A program made the translations under genes and the position numbers. From Gordonia sp. X0973 (GTDB lineage: Bacteria; Actinomycetota; Actinomycetes; Mycobacteriales; Mycobacteriaceae): a stretch of 64,000 nucleotides of DNA. Below, in pieces: positions 34,064 through 42,639 of this stretch. Each line of letters begins with the position of its first letter. Positions within the stretch are counted from its first letter, which is position 1. The stretch is taken from positions 2,542,001 through 2,606,000 of the forward strand of contig NZ_CP054691.1 of NCBI RefSeq assembly GCF_013348785.1, given 5' to 3'. A model generated the notes under the pieces. That model saw only the letters and a list, made by a program, of their open reading frames with translations. It had not been told where the DNA came from and did no database searches.

Positions 34064-35683
34064 CTACCAGGTGGTGACCGGCTCCCGGCCGTCGGCCAAT
34101 CCGTACCGCTGCTCGGCGACGTCGAAGGCGTCGCCGAGCACGGTCGTATCCGCCGTCAGCAACAACGGCGGCGGCGCGCTGGCCAGCAGCGCTCCCCCGT
34201 CGCCCTCCGCCGACGGTGCCGCACCGCTGTCCGCATGGCCGGCATCGCCCGCCAACAACTCGACCAGACCGTCCGACCACGAATCGGCGCGAGCATCGAC
34301 GACCGCGACTCCGGCACCGACCCCACCCGCCGTCGACGCGAAGGACGCCGATGCGCACCGCAACTCGACGAGCTGGGCGACGACGTCGGTAGCACCCAAG
34401 TCGAAGGCCAACGCGAGAGCCAACGACATCGCATCGGCACCCCGTTCCGCGGCGAATCGACGCCGTTCCGAATGCCGAGAGGAGGCGAAGGCGGCGTGAT
34501 GCAGAAAGACCGCAGCGGCGAGAATCTCCGCCAATGCCGCGCGCAACCGCGGCTCGTCGGCGACGCCGGCCCGACGATGGAATTGGTCGACATACCTGGC
34601 GTGGGTCAGGTCGCACACCGCCGCCATCGACGGGCGGTTCTGAGCCAGCGCCACCTGCGCGGCCTCGCCCACCAGCTCGGCCGCCTGCCGGTGCAATCCA
34701 CCCGCGACATCGGGATCGGCCTGGGCCAGCGCACAATCCTGTGCCGCACCGGAGGCCTGCACCAGCGCCGCGACCAACGTCATCGGCGACGCGTCGTTCC
34801 GTGCCTCCTCGACGACGCGCAGGTAGTGCTCGTGCGCGGCGGCCAAGTCGCGCGCGGCGAGTTCGAATCCCGCCGCCTTGGCCCCCTCCGATCGATGATG
34901 TGATTCCAGGAATCCCTCATGCGCCCGCACCGTCTCCGCGTACTCGCCGAACAGTTCGGCCGCGCGCTCGACGTCCTTGCGGCCCATCGCGATGTAGCCG
35001 CGCAGATGCGCGAGGGCCGCCTCGGTCTGGACGTCGCCGATGACGCCCTCCGCCCGGTCGGCGACCCGCTGCGCCTCGTCGTAATCCCCGACGCGCGCAT
35101 GGGATTGGGCGAGATTGAGCAGCGCGACGCCGAGCACCTCCGGACAGTGTTTCGCACATTCGTCGACGGCCTCGCGCGCGACATCCAATGCGCGCGCCCA
35201 CTGCTCGCGCTCGACGGCGATCGCCGCCACCGAGCACAGCGTCATCGCCCGGTTGCGCCCGGCGTCGGCGGTATTCGACGCCAGCTCCAGCGCGAAGATC
35301 ACGTCCGCGTCGGCTGCGTCGATGTCGTCCATCGCCTGCAGGACCTGACAGCGGTTGAGGCGCACTCCCCATTCCTGCTCGTCGAGCCTGCGCTGGTCGG
35401 CCTCCCCCTCGTCGATCTCGCGCGCGGCCGCGATCAGCTCCACACAGCGGTCGAGATGGGCCAGGGCCTGCGCCGCATCGCCGGAGTTCAGGCTCACCAC
35501 GTGATCGATGTTGGCGACGCGCATCTGGGCGTCGATCCGCGACCGCGAGTCGGCCACGACATCGGCCACCGCGCGCGCCCTTTCCAACGTCGTCGCGAAC
35601 GCCGGGTCGCCGGCCTGCAGTTGGCCCGCCAACTCCTCGATGAGCCGGCGCACCTCCAACGCGTCATCGTCGAGTTGAACCAT
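34064..35683 (-). CDS. TPR-like helical repeat protein
   Basis: The 539-residue protein is almost wholly helical. Residues about 35-280 show the tetratricopeptide spacing (for example A-L-L-N-L-A-Q-S-H-A-R-V-G-D-Y-D-E-A, with small residues at positions 8, 20 and 27), probably six or more repeats. The C-terminal 150 residues are Ala-rich and end in a different, acidic region. TPR arrays bind protein partners. The ATG M-V-Q-L-D-D-D-A was chosen because the longer frame overlaps the divergent operon. It starts 60 bases from that operon and its 3' end faces the lipoprotein gene. It is a plausible sensor or adaptor for the nearby CHAT protease. Confidence 0.7.
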   Translation of the reverse strand: MVQLDDDALEVRRLIEELAGQLQAGDPAFATTLERARAVADVVADSRSRIDAQMRVANIDHVVSLNSGDAAQALAHLDRCVELIAAAREIDEGEADQRRLDEQEWGVRLNRCQVLQAMDDIDAADADVIFALELASNTADAGRNRAMTLCSVAAIAVEREQWARALDVAREAVDECAKHCPEVLGVALLNLAQSHARVGDYDEAQRVADRAEGVIGDVQTEAALAHLRGYIAMGRKDVERAAELFGEYAETVRAHEGFLESHHRSEGAKAAGFELAARDLAAAHEHYLRVVEEARNDASPMTLVAALVQASGAAQDCALAQADPDVAGGLHRQAAELVGEAAQVALAQNRPSMAAVCDLTHARYVDQFHRRAGVADEPRLRAALAEILAAAVFLHHAAFASSRHSERRRFAAERGADAMSLALALAFDLGATDVVAQLVELRCASASFASTAGGVGAGVAVVDARADSWSDGLVELLAGDAGHADSGAAPSAEGDGGALLASAPPPLLLTADTTVLGDAFDVAEQRYGLADGREPVTTW

Positions 35684-35743
35684 CCGTACACGGTAAGTTC
35701 TCTGCGACGGTCCTGCACAGGCCCCGGAAGGAGCACGAACACC

Positions 35744-37066
35744 GTGACCGCTCCCCGTCCTCGAACCGCGGTGATCGACGCGGCGTGGCGAAGCGCCGTC
35801 GCCGAGGCGATCCGCGAGGGCGACGACGCGCTCACGGTGATGTGCGGACGCGACGGCGGGCCGCTGGCGCGCACGGTCAAGTGCCTGATCGACCCGTTGG
35901 TCCTGCGCCTGCGCGCCAACCCGGAGCTGGGCCAACCGCTGCTCGACGAGGAGACCGCCGGTCGCGTCGCCGAACTCGTCACGCGGGCCGTGCCGACCAT
36001 CGCCGACGCGGCGCGCTGGTTCCTCGAGCTCAAGGCCCGACGACGCGCGGCCGGGATCACCGACGGCAACATCCAGGAGCAGTACTTCCCCCGCGCCTAC
36101 GAGCTGGCGGTCGCGCACGGCCGACCCGGCGGCGATGCCGCGGCCGTTGCCGCCGACACCCTCGCACAGATCCACGGACCGAGCAGCGGAAGGTCGGTCG
36201 ACGACCTCGACGCCTTCCTCGACGAGCATCTGGCCGAACTCGACGCGGCCCTGCACGAGGTGTGGGCCGACGCGCCGCGTGCCGGCGAGATCGACGCGGG
36301 CGCGATCGCCGAGGCGCTGGCCGGGCTGCTGGGCAACACCACCGCAGACGCGGACCGCCGGTGGGCGTTCATCGCGGGTCCGTCGGCGGCCCCAACCATC
36401 GGCCTCGCCCTCTTCGAACCCGGAACCCCGATTGCCGACCTCCTCGCCGCCTGCGGCGTGATCCTCGACGACGATCAGTCACCGCCCACACTCTCAGCGT
36501 CGGCCCCCGCCGCACGGCCGGCTATGCGCGGCCGGGACGGCGACGCTCCGCTCGACCGACCGATCTCCGGTCGCGTCACGGCGACACTGCGCCGCACCCG
36601 CGATCGGGAAGGCCTGCCCGACCTCGCCGATCTGGTCGACGACGAGATCGTCCGGTCGCGACTGCCCTGGGCGCTGCACGGGTCGGTGTGGCAGGCCGCC
36701 ATGCTCGTCGGCGTCGTCGTCGCGGCGCAGTTGTACCCGCTGGCCCCGCGCCCCGTCCCGCATGCGTTCGCCCAAGCACTGTCGGGGCGACTCGCCGCAC
36801 AGGCCCACATCCTCTACCACCGGCGCTTCCTGCTGGCCGGCGATTCCTCCGGCGATCTGCTCGTCGCGGATCTGCGGGAGTTCTGGCGACCCTATGTCGG
36901 GCGTCTCTGGGTTCGGCTCCACGGCCGCTCCGTTGCCGAACCCTTCACGCCGACAACGGCTTTCGACGCCGCGGCCCTGCTCGACCTGCTCACCGGGATC
37001 GGCCGGTCGGTCAGCTACGACCAGCGCTCGCGTATCCGCGCGGCCATCGAGAAGGCGGGCCGATGA
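35744..37066 (+). CDS. Unrecognised 440-residue protein, first gene of a two-gene operon
   Basis: The protein is soluble, Asp/Arg/Ala-rich and mostly helical, with no signal peptide. Two regions are separated by a Pro/Ala/Ser linker near residues 246-262. The first contains R-D-G-G-P-L-A-R-T-V and repeated acidic helices. The second begins R-V-T-A-T-L-R-R-T-R-D-R-E-G-L-P, has one hydrophobic stretch (A-A-M-L-V-G-V-V-V-A-A-Q-L) and a basic W-x-x-x-Y-x-x-R-L-W-V-R segment. I recognise no family. GTG start with GGAAGGAG upstream; the gene is divergent from the TPR gene and overlaps the next gene by ATGA. Confidence 0.6.
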   Translation: MTAPRPRTAVIDAAWRSAVAEAIREGDDALTVMCGRDGGPLARTVKCLIDPLVLRLRANPELGQPLLDEETAGRVAELVTRAVPTIADAARWFLELKARRRAAGITDGNIQEQYFPRAYELAVAHGRPGGDAAAVAADTLAQIHGPSSGRSVDDLDAFLDEHLAELDAALHEVWADAPRAGEIDAGAIAEALAGLLGNTTADADRRWAFIAGPSAAPTIGLALFEPGTPIADLLAACGVILDDDQSPPTLSASAPAARPAMRGRDGDAPLDRPISGRVTATLRRTRDREGLPDLADLVDDEIVRSRLPWALHGSVWQAAMLVGVVVAAQLYPLAPRPVPHAFAQALSGRLAAQAHILYHRRFLLAGDSSGDLLVADLREFWRPYVGRLWVRLHGRSVAEPFTPTTAFDAAALLDLLTGIGRSVSYDQRSRIRAAIEKAGR

Positions 37067-38112
37067 GGATTTCGCGCACACCTCCGAACTCGGCCTGGCC
37101 ACCGGCGGACTCGCCACCCTGGACGTCGTCGGTTCTCGAGGTGTCGGGCGGCGCGCTGCGCTGGGAGCTACTCGAGCCGTCGGCGCCGCCGCGTCTACTC
37201 CTGTGGGCACCGGAGGAGGCCGGATGGCTGTGGCGCATCGTCGGCGAAACCGGGCACGTCGAGGTCGCGACGACGGAGACCGCCGAGGTCACGATCACCG
37301 CCCCCGCCGAACTGGATCTCCTCCGACGACTCGCCTGGGGGCATTGGCTGCGGCGCTGGTGGCCGGCGAGCAGCATCGACGCGATCGACGAATTGCCGTC
37401 GACCGTGCTGGACGTCGAGGTCGCGCTGCTCACCGTCGACGCCGAAGGCTACTTCGACGACGACGGTTTCGACGGTGATCCGCACGCGGTGCTGGCGGCA
37501 CACGACGAGGCGACGATCGACGCGCTGGCGACGCACGCTGATCCTCGGGTGCGGGAGTTGCGCCAACGCTGGTTCGAGCTGCGGGCCAGCGAGGCGACAG
37601 ACGACCTGGGCGTCCCGTCCGGCTCGGTCGACGACTATGCACTCGCCGCCGGGGCCGCTGCGTCCGGCGACACCACCTCGGGCATCGCCCACGGCCGCGG
37701 CTCGTTGCCGTGGGAGGCCGCGCCCGCCCACGTCTTCGACGCGGCGGAGGACACCGTCCGGTGGACGATCGACGCAGCGCCCAATGCCGTCGCCGAGATC
37801 GAGGTGGCCCTGCTGCCGGGACGCACGGCGACTCCCCTGCGCGTCGGGCTCTCCCTACCGGATCCGCCTCTCTCGGTCCACGCCGAACTCACTCCGGACG
37901 GTCGCGCGCAGATCCCCCTACCGCTCACCGCGGCACAGGCGTGGGCGGCGGACTGGTCGTCGTTGACGTGCACGGTCGGCGGTGTCGACGGGCGCACCGC
38001 GCGCGGACTTCGCGAACAGGTGCGCGGCATCGTCCGCCAGCGGATCAGCGGTGCCGACGGCGGGATTCCCCTGTTCGTCGCCGAACAACTGCTCGCCGAC
38101 GCGGACTACTAG
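37063..38112 (+). CDS. Unrecognised 349-residue protein, second gene of the operon
   Basis: The product has no signal peptide or membrane segment. The N-terminal 70 residues are beta-rich (L-R-W-E-L-L, R-L-L-L-W-A-P-E-E-A-G-W-L-W-R), a helical part with W-G-H-W-L-R-R-W-W follows, then an acidic segment (D-A-E-G-Y-F-D-D-D-G-F-D), and the last 130 residues look like a second beta domain (A-E-I-E-V-A-L-L-P-G-R). No family was recognised. The ATGA overlap makes stoichiometric expression with the preceding gene likely, so the two proteins may form a complex. It converges with the VOC gene with 4 bases of overlap. Confidence 0.6.
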   Translation: MRISRTPPNSAWPPADSPPWTSSVLEVSGGALRWELLEPSAPPRLLLWAPEEAGWLWRIVGETGHVEVATTETAEVTITAPAELDLLRRLAWGHWLRRWWPASSIDAIDELPSTVLDVEVALLTVDAEGYFDDDGFDGDPHAVLAAHDEATIDALATHADPRVRELRQRWFELRASEATDDLGVPSGSVDDYALAAGAAASGDTTSGIAHGRGSLPWEAAPAHVFDAAEDTVRWTIDAAPNAVAEIEVALLPGRTATPLRVGLSLPDPPLSVHAELTPDGRAQIPLPLTAAQAWAADWSSLTCTVGGVDGRTARGLREQVRGIVRQRISGADGGIPLFVAEQLLADADY

Positions 38113-38519
38113 GCTCCGCTGGAATCACGTTCCGCCTTGAGCCCCACGCGGTATCCGTCGGGATCGGCGACGACGGCGAATCGCTGCCCCCACGGCATGT
38201 CGGCCGGCGGCTTGATGACCACGCCCCCGTCGGCGGCGATGGCGGCGACGAGCGCGTCGAGGCGTTCGGGGGAATCCACCTGGAGATCCATCTGGGCTCC
38301 GCCGGCGACCGGCTGCGGTGCCGACTCGTCCCACCAGTGCGCGAATCCGGTCGAGTGCAGCACGACGGTGATCCCGGTACCCACCGACACCCATGCCTCC
38401 GCGGGACCCGCGCCCATTCGGTTGCGGGGGATGAATTCGACGCCGAGCCGCTGGTAGAAGCGGTGGCTGCGGTCGAGGTCGGCGACGATCAGATTGAGCT
38501 GGACGACGACCGGGGTCAC
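38109..38519 (-). CDS. VOC family protein
   Basis: The 136-residue protein shows the vicinal oxygen chelate pattern: L-N-L-I-V-A-D-L-D-R-S-H-R-F-Y-Q-R-L-G-V at the start, and V-V-A-D-P-D-G-Y-R-V-G-L at the end, the classic last strand. A tryptophan-rich W-D-E-S loop sits in the middle. Probably a small-molecule enzyme or binding protein such as a glyoxalase relative. The GTG start overlaps the stop of the upstream membrane gene (GTGA), so the two are coupled. Confidence 0.82.
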   Translation of the reverse strand: MTPVVVQLNLIVADLDRSHRFYQRLGVEFIPRNRMGAGPAEAWVSVGTGITVVLHSTGFAHWWDESAPQPVAGGAQMDLQVDSPERLDALVAAIAADGGVVIKPPADMPWGQRFAVVADPDGYRVGLKAERDSSGA

Positions 38520-38923
38520 CGCAGCACGCCGACGATCAACAGAATCGTGGCGACGATCATGGCGGGCGCCAACGCCGCGAGCAGGACGTCGACGATGCGC
38601 TCCCGACCGCTGGACGCCACGTGATCGCCGGCCGCCCCTGGGGCGAACCGTCGGCCGGCACCCCATACCGCGGCGAGCTGCGTGGCCAGCCAATTCGCAT
38701 AGGTGCCAAAGGCGAGGAGCACCACCGTGACCAGTTGCCACAGGTGGCTGAGGTGGATGTGGGGCCAGAGCAGTCCGACCACGATGAGGAAGGGGCCGTT
38801 GGTCATGCCCTGCAGGTGGCTGGCGACGCCCATCCGCGGGTTCTTGACGGCGGGGTTCGCCAGCCCGGTCAGAAGACCGAGTAGGAAGAGAACCAACCCT
38901 GCGACGAACAGGAACGTCTGCAC
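38516..38923 (-). CDS. Hydroxylaminobenzene mutase-like membrane protein
   Basis: A 135-residue protein with four hydrophobic segments. The first half matches the pattern of HabA/HabB mutases: L-F-L-L-G-L-L-T-G-L, then N-P-R-M-G-V-A-S-H-L-Q-G-M-T-N-G-P-F-L. Those enzymes rearrange hydroxylaminobenzene to 2-aminophenol in nitroarene breakdown, though most family members are untested and may be generic membrane proteins. GTG start. It is coupled to the VOC gene, and an aromatic substrate for both would make sense but is unproven. Confidence 0.7.
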   Translation of the reverse strand: MQTFLFVAGLVLFLLGLLTGLANPAVKNPRMGVASHLQGMTNGPFLIVVGLLWPHIHLSHLWQLVTVVLLAFGTYANWLATQLAAVWGAGRRFAPGAAGDHVASSGRERIVDVLLAALAPAMIVATILLIVGVLR

Positions 38924-38950
38924 CGGCTGATCCTACCGCCGCGACCGTGC

Positions 38951-38990
38951 GTCTCTCGGCGACTTCGCATATCCGCCGAGTGCCCGAGAC
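38951..38990. terminator. Hairpin between a TetR gene and the mutase-like gene
   Basis: CTCGGCG pairs with CGCCGAG over a 12-base loop, with an outer GTCT/AGAC pairing. It lies at the 3' end of the TetR gene (minus strand). No T-run follows, so terminator activity is uncertain. Confidence 0.4.
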
Positions 38991-39652
38991 TAGGGCGACC
39001 CGTCTGACGACCCGGCGGCACGCTCGTCCGCGGCGACGACTTCGATGGCGGCCCCGAAGACCAGGCGGGCGTGGAGTTCGAACAGCGCGACGAAGTCGAC
39101 GGCATCACCGCCGATTTCGCGAGCGATGAACAATCCGTCTGCCCCGGCGATCGCGTACGTGGTGACGAGGTTGACACCTCGTTCGCTCAGCGTCGGATCG
39201 GCGTCGCGGATCAGCGCGGCGAATCTCTCGAACTCGAACTCCCGCGAATGCATGTAGATCTCGTGGCCCGAGGGACGCTGATCGGCGCCGAGTAGGGCCA
39301 GCTTCAGCCCGAGTCGTAGGAAGTCCGGGCTGCGGGTGAGCGCACTGGCCACGTGGCGGCCAATCTCCAAGGCGCGGTCCCGCGCCCGCGACTCGGGGAG
39401 GTCGATAGTGGCCGCCCAGCGCTCGTAACTCCGTCCGATCACGGCGGCGAGGAGTTCGTCCTTGTCGGCGAACTGCCAGTAGATCGACGTCGCCGAGACT
39501 CCGGCGCGCTTGCTGACGCGCGCGATGGTGGTGCCGTCGTATCCACACTCCGTGGCCACCTCGGTGGCGGCGTCGAGGATGCGATCACGGGGACTCTGGT
39601 CGGATCCACGGCGTCGCCGCGGGCGGCCTCCCGTCGGCGCAGGGGTGGACAT
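38990..39652 (-). CDS. TetR family transcriptional regulator
   Basis: The 220-residue protein has a basic N-terminus and a TetR HTH at residues 22-65: I-L-D-A-A-T-E-V-A, T-T-I-A-R-V-S-K-R-A-G-V-S-A-T-S-I-Y-W-Q-F. The C-terminal ligand domain is helical and not assigned. It is divergent from the sulfatase gene across a spacer with repeated CACTACAG motifs, so it probably controls that gene and itself. No ligand can be deduced; a sulfated or desulfated compound is a reasonable guess. Confidence 0.87.
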   Translation of the reverse strand: MSTPAPTGGRPRRRRGSDQSPRDRILDAATEVATECGYDGTTIARVSKRAGVSATSIYWQFADKDELLAAVIGRSYERWAATIDLPESRARDRALEIGRHVASALTRSPDFLRLGLKLALLGADQRPSGHEIYMHSREFEFERFAALIRDADPTLSERGVNLVTTYAIAGADGLFIAREIGGDAVDFVALFELHARLVFGAAIEVVAADERAAGSSDGSP

Positions 39653-39765
39653 CGGAGAATCGACCTCGCCTTTCGCGGTTGCTGAGACCTCATCAGCCTA
39701 CTGGCCGCACGGTCGGCCAACCGGCGGGGATCAGCGGCCAGCCTCTTGTGCATTCCGTCCAGTCA

Positions 39766-39804
39766 CTGTATGAATCACTACAGAAACTATATGTTTCACT
39801 ACAG
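39766..39804. promoter_or_regulatory. Probable TetR operator region
   Basis: CTGTA-N8-TACAG forms an inverted repeat, followed by a second TTTCACTACAG that repeats ATCACTACAG 21 bases earlier. The region lies 22-60 bases before the sulfatase start and is unusually A/T-rich for this genome, so it likely overlaps the promoter. Confidence 0.6.
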
Positions 39805-39825
39805 CCAGCTGAGAGGGCAACCACC

Positions 39826-41640
39826 ATGAGCGACTCCGCAAACGACCCGAACCCCGTATTCCCCTCTGTGTCGCGACGGGGTTTTCTCGCGATGGCCGGC
39901 GTGGGTGCGGGCGCGTTGGCCGCAGGCGGCGCCCTGGCCGCGTGCGACACGAGCGCGGACAACGACAGCGCGGCGCACACGGGCACCCGACCGCGGTCGA
40001 TGCCGCCGGCGTCGGACCGGCACAACATCGTGTTCGTCTTCACCGACCAAGAGCGCTACTTCGACAAATGGCCGTCGGGGATGTCGCTGCCCGGCCGCGA
40101 ACGGTTGACCGACGAGGGCATCACCTTCCACAAGCACTACGGCCCGGCCGTCATGTGTACGAGTTCGCGCTCGGTCATGCTGACCGGCCTCCAAACCCCT
40201 GACACGAAGATGTTCGACAACGTCGACATGACCTACGTCGCGCCCATGAGCTACGACATCCCGACCGTCGGCGACATGTTGCGCAAGGGCGGCTACTACA
40301 CGGCGTACAAGGGGAAGTGGCACCTCAACGCCGCCTTCGACGTCGAGAATCCCGAGCGGCTGTTCACCAAGGAGATGGACGCCTACGGGTTCTCCGATTT
40401 CGTCTGGCCCGGTGACGTCGTCGGACACACCCTCGGCGGCTACCGATACGACAACGTCATCGGCGGAACCGCGGTCTCGTGGCTGCGGAACAAGGGCCGG
40501 CCCCTGGCCGACGAGAAGAAGCCCTGGGCGCTGTTCGTCTCGCTGGTGAACCCGCATGACATCATGTACTTCAACACCGACGCTCCAGGCGAACACATCC
40601 AGGACAACGGGCGGCTGCTGATGAAGGCGGCTCCGGCGCCGGAGAACTCGATCTACGACAAGACGTGGGGCGCCCCCCTGCCCAGCAACCTGACCCAGCC
40701 CTTCGACGAGCCGGGTCGCCCGGCCGCCCACGGGGAGTTCGACCGGGCGTGGGGATACACCCTCGGGCGCATCCCGCCCGACGAGGCCCGGTGGCAGCGG
40801 TTCTCGGATTTCTACCTCAACAGCATCCGCACGGTGGACGCGCAGCTCGAGACCATCCAGAACGAGTTGGACAACCTGGGGCTCGCCGACAACACGATCG
40901 TCGTCTTCACCTCCGATCACGGAGAGATGGGTGGCGCCCACGGCCTGCGCGGCAAAGGGCCCTTCGCCTACGAGGAGTGCATCCACCTCCCCATGCACGT
41001 CCGCCATCCCGACATCAAGGGCGGACAGGACTACCGCGCCCTCACCAGCCACATCGACCTGGTGCCGTCGATCCTCTCGATGGCGGGCATCTCGTCGACC
41101 CACGCCGCCGAGTACGCGGGACGCGAGCTGCCCGGTCGCGACTTCACGCCGTCGATGCAGCAGCCCCGGAAAGCCGAGCTGCACAGCGTCCGGGACACGA
41201 TTCTCTACACCTACAGCGGAATCGCCACGAACGACGCGGAGACGATTTCGGTCGTCTCCGACGCGAAAGCCGCGGGCAAGAACCCGAAGGAGGTGATCGC
41301 CGCGACCGGGTTCAAACCTGACCTCGCCAAGCGCGGGAGCCTGCGCACCGTGTTCGACGGCCGCTACAAGTTCACCCGGTACTTCGCGCCGACCCAGCGC
41401 AACCGGCCGCAGAACATCGACGACCTGTACCGCCACAACGACGTCGAGCTCTACGACTTGGAGAAGGACCCGCGCGAGATGACCAACCTCGGCGGACACA
41501 AGGGGCAAAACGATGCCCTGGTGATGGCGTCGAGTGCGAAGCTCGAGGCAGCCATCAAGCACGAGATCGGCGTCGACGACGGTCGGGAGATGCCGCACTT
41601 CGAGTCGATCGATTGGAACCTCGACCAGGTGGACCTCTGA
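39826..41640 (+). CDS. Tat-exported lipoprotein sulfatase family enzyme
   Basis: The 604-residue protein has a Tat motif (S-R-R-G-F-L, residues 16-21) and lipobox A-L-A-A-C with Cys40, so it should be a folded, lipid-anchored exterior enzyme. The sulfatase fold starts at I-V-F-V-F-T-D-Q-E-R. The catalytic motif is Cys111-T-S-S-R115 where the family norm is C/S-x-P-S-R; the Cys would be converted to formylglycine. Further metal ligands sit in T-S-D-H-G-E-M-G, and G-K-W-H-L is conserved. The ATG with GAGAGGG was chosen over an upstream one within the operator. Likely cleaves an organic sulfate ester. Confidence 0.87.
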   Translation: MSDSANDPNPVFPSVSRRGFLAMAGVGAGALAAGGALAACDTSADNDSAAHTGTRPRSMPPASDRHNIVFVFTDQERYFDKWPSGMSLPGRERLTDEGITFHKHYGPAVMCTSSRSVMLTGLQTPDTKMFDNVDMTYVAPMSYDIPTVGDMLRKGGYYTAYKGKWHLNAAFDVENPERLFTKEMDAYGFSDFVWPGDVVGHTLGGYRYDNVIGGTAVSWLRNKGRPLADEKKPWALFVSLVNPHDIMYFNTDAPGEHIQDNGRLLMKAAPAPENSIYDKTWGAPLPSNLTQPFDEPGRPAAHGEFDRAWGYTLGRIPPDEARWQRFSDFYLNSIRTVDAQLETIQNELDNLGLADNTIVVFTSDHGEMGGAHGLRGKGPFAYEECIHLPMHVRHPDIKGGQDYRALTSHIDLVPSILSMAGISSTHAAEYAGRELPGRDFTPSMQQPRKAELHSVRDTILYTYSGIATNDAETISVVSDAKAAGKNPKEVIAATGFKPDLAKRGSLRTVFDGRYKFTRYFAPTQRNRPQNIDDLYRHNDVELYDLEKDPREMTNLGGHKGQNDALVMASSAKLEAAIKHEIGVDDGREMPHFESIDWNLDQVDL

Positions 41641-41671
41641 GTATGTCGACCCGCCGAATAGGGTGGGGCGC

Positions 41672-42250
41672 ATGCGCTCGACGTTCTCGGCCCCGGTGGA
41701 CGATGTCCTGATCGTCTCGGCCACGGCGGCCGAAGCGGCACACGTGCCCGACGGCACCGCGCTACTGGTCACCGGACTCGGCAAGGTACGGTCGGCGACC
41801 GCACTGACCAGGCATCTCGCCGCCCACCCTGGACGCTATCGACGCGTGGTGAACATCGGCACCGCCGGTGCACTACACCTCCAGCACGCGGGTCTCTACG
41901 TCCCGTCGCGGGTCGTCGAGCACGATCTCTCGGCCGCCGAGCTCACCGCGCTCGGCTATCCGGTCCGGGACTCGTGGGAGATCCCCGACGGCGACGGCAC
42001 TGTCCTGGCCACCGGCGACACCTTCGTCAACGACGAGGCCCAGCGGGAGCGGTTGTCGCAGCGGGCCGACCTCGTCGACATGGAGGGCGCTGCCCTGGTG
42101 CACGTCTGCGCCGAGTTCGGGCTACCCATCCGCCTGGTCAAGGTGGTCAGCGACTACGCCGACGATTCCGCGATGGACTGGCCCAGCGCGATCGACGCGG
42201 CCGCCCGCGATCTCGGAGACTGGCTCACCGCGACGAGATTCGGCGCGTAG
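41672..42250 (+). CDS. Nucleosidase/purine phosphorylase-like protein
   Basis: The 192-residue protein belongs to the nucleoside phosphorylase/MTA-SAH nucleosidase superfamily: V-V-N-I-G-T-A-G-A-L near residue 58, and D-M-E-G-A-A-L-V-H-V near residue 137, where M-E is the ribose-binding Met-Glu pair. A short D-Y-A-D-D-S segment holds the likely purine-contacting Asp. It is shorter than full MTA nucleosidases (~230 residues). It may hydrolyse or phosphorolyse 5'-methylthioadenosine or a related nucleoside. The ATG lies 31 bases after the sulfatase stop, and the two genes may be co-transcribed. Confidence 0.75.
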   Translation: MRSTFSAPVDDVLIVSATAAEAAHVPDGTALLVTGLGKVRSATALTRHLAAHPGRYRRVVNIGTAGALHLQHAGLYVPSRVVEHDLSAAELTALGYPVRDSWEIPDGDGTVLATGDTFVNDEAQRERLSQRADLVDMEGAALVHVCAEFGLPIRLVKVVSDYADDSAMDWPSAIDAAARDLGDWLTATRFGA

Positions 42251-42255
42251 CCGCC

Positions 42256-42600
42256 TCAGATACCGAGTGCGGCACGGCCCGCGGCGGTCATGCGGCCCGC
42301 CTCTTCGAGTTCGGCGGCGATGCGCCGGTTGCGTTCGGACGCCGTCCCGCGTGTTCGTCGGGGCGTGAAGCGTTGGAGGTAGGACTGCTCATCACACGCG
42401 TGGCGCGTGCTCTCGCTCCATCCGTAGGCAATGCCCTCGACGAGGAGATCGCGGAAGGTCACGCTCGGCCGCGTCGACGTCGCGCGCTGCAACCGGACCC
42501 AGACGCCGGGATGTGTGGCACCCACTTCGTTGAGCCATGCCCGTAGTCGGTCCACGTCCTCGAATGAAACGACCTCCAGACCCTGATGCACTTCACTCAT
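42256..42600 (-). CDS. YdeI/OmpD-associated-like protein
   Basis: The 114-residue protein has the YdeI-family pattern: L-R-A-W-L-N-E, G-V-W-V-R-L, then Y-G-W-S-E-S-T-R-H-A, S-Y-L-Q-R-F-T-P-R-R-T-R-G and S-E-R-N-R-R-I-A-A-E-L. These proteins are linked in the literature with bacteriocin or peptide tolerance but their biochemical role is unclear. The family usually reads W-S-x-x-N near the last motif; here A-S-E-R-N. It converges with the nucleosidase gene. Confidence 0.8.
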   Translation of the reverse strand: MSEVHQGLEVVSFEDVDRLRAWLNEVGATHPGVWVRLQRATSTRPSVTFRDLLVEGIAYGWSESTRHACDEQSYLQRFTPRRTRGTASERNRRIAAELEEAGRMTAAGRAALGI

Positions 42601-42639
42601 GGGTCAATCATCCCGAAGTCGACCCCGGTGCGACGGTAC

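Noticed and set aside
35744..37066. Idea that the 440-residue protein is a bacterial gasdermin cleaved by the CHAT protease
   Set aside because: It is helical and charged, is longer than gasdermins, and lacks their beta-rich N-terminal pattern and the palmitoylated Cys start.
39799..41784. A 661-residue open frame on the minus strand across the sulfatase
   Set aside because: The plus strand holds a complete sulfatase with signal and motifs. The antisense frame is Val/Gly/Arg-rich without any recognisable domain.
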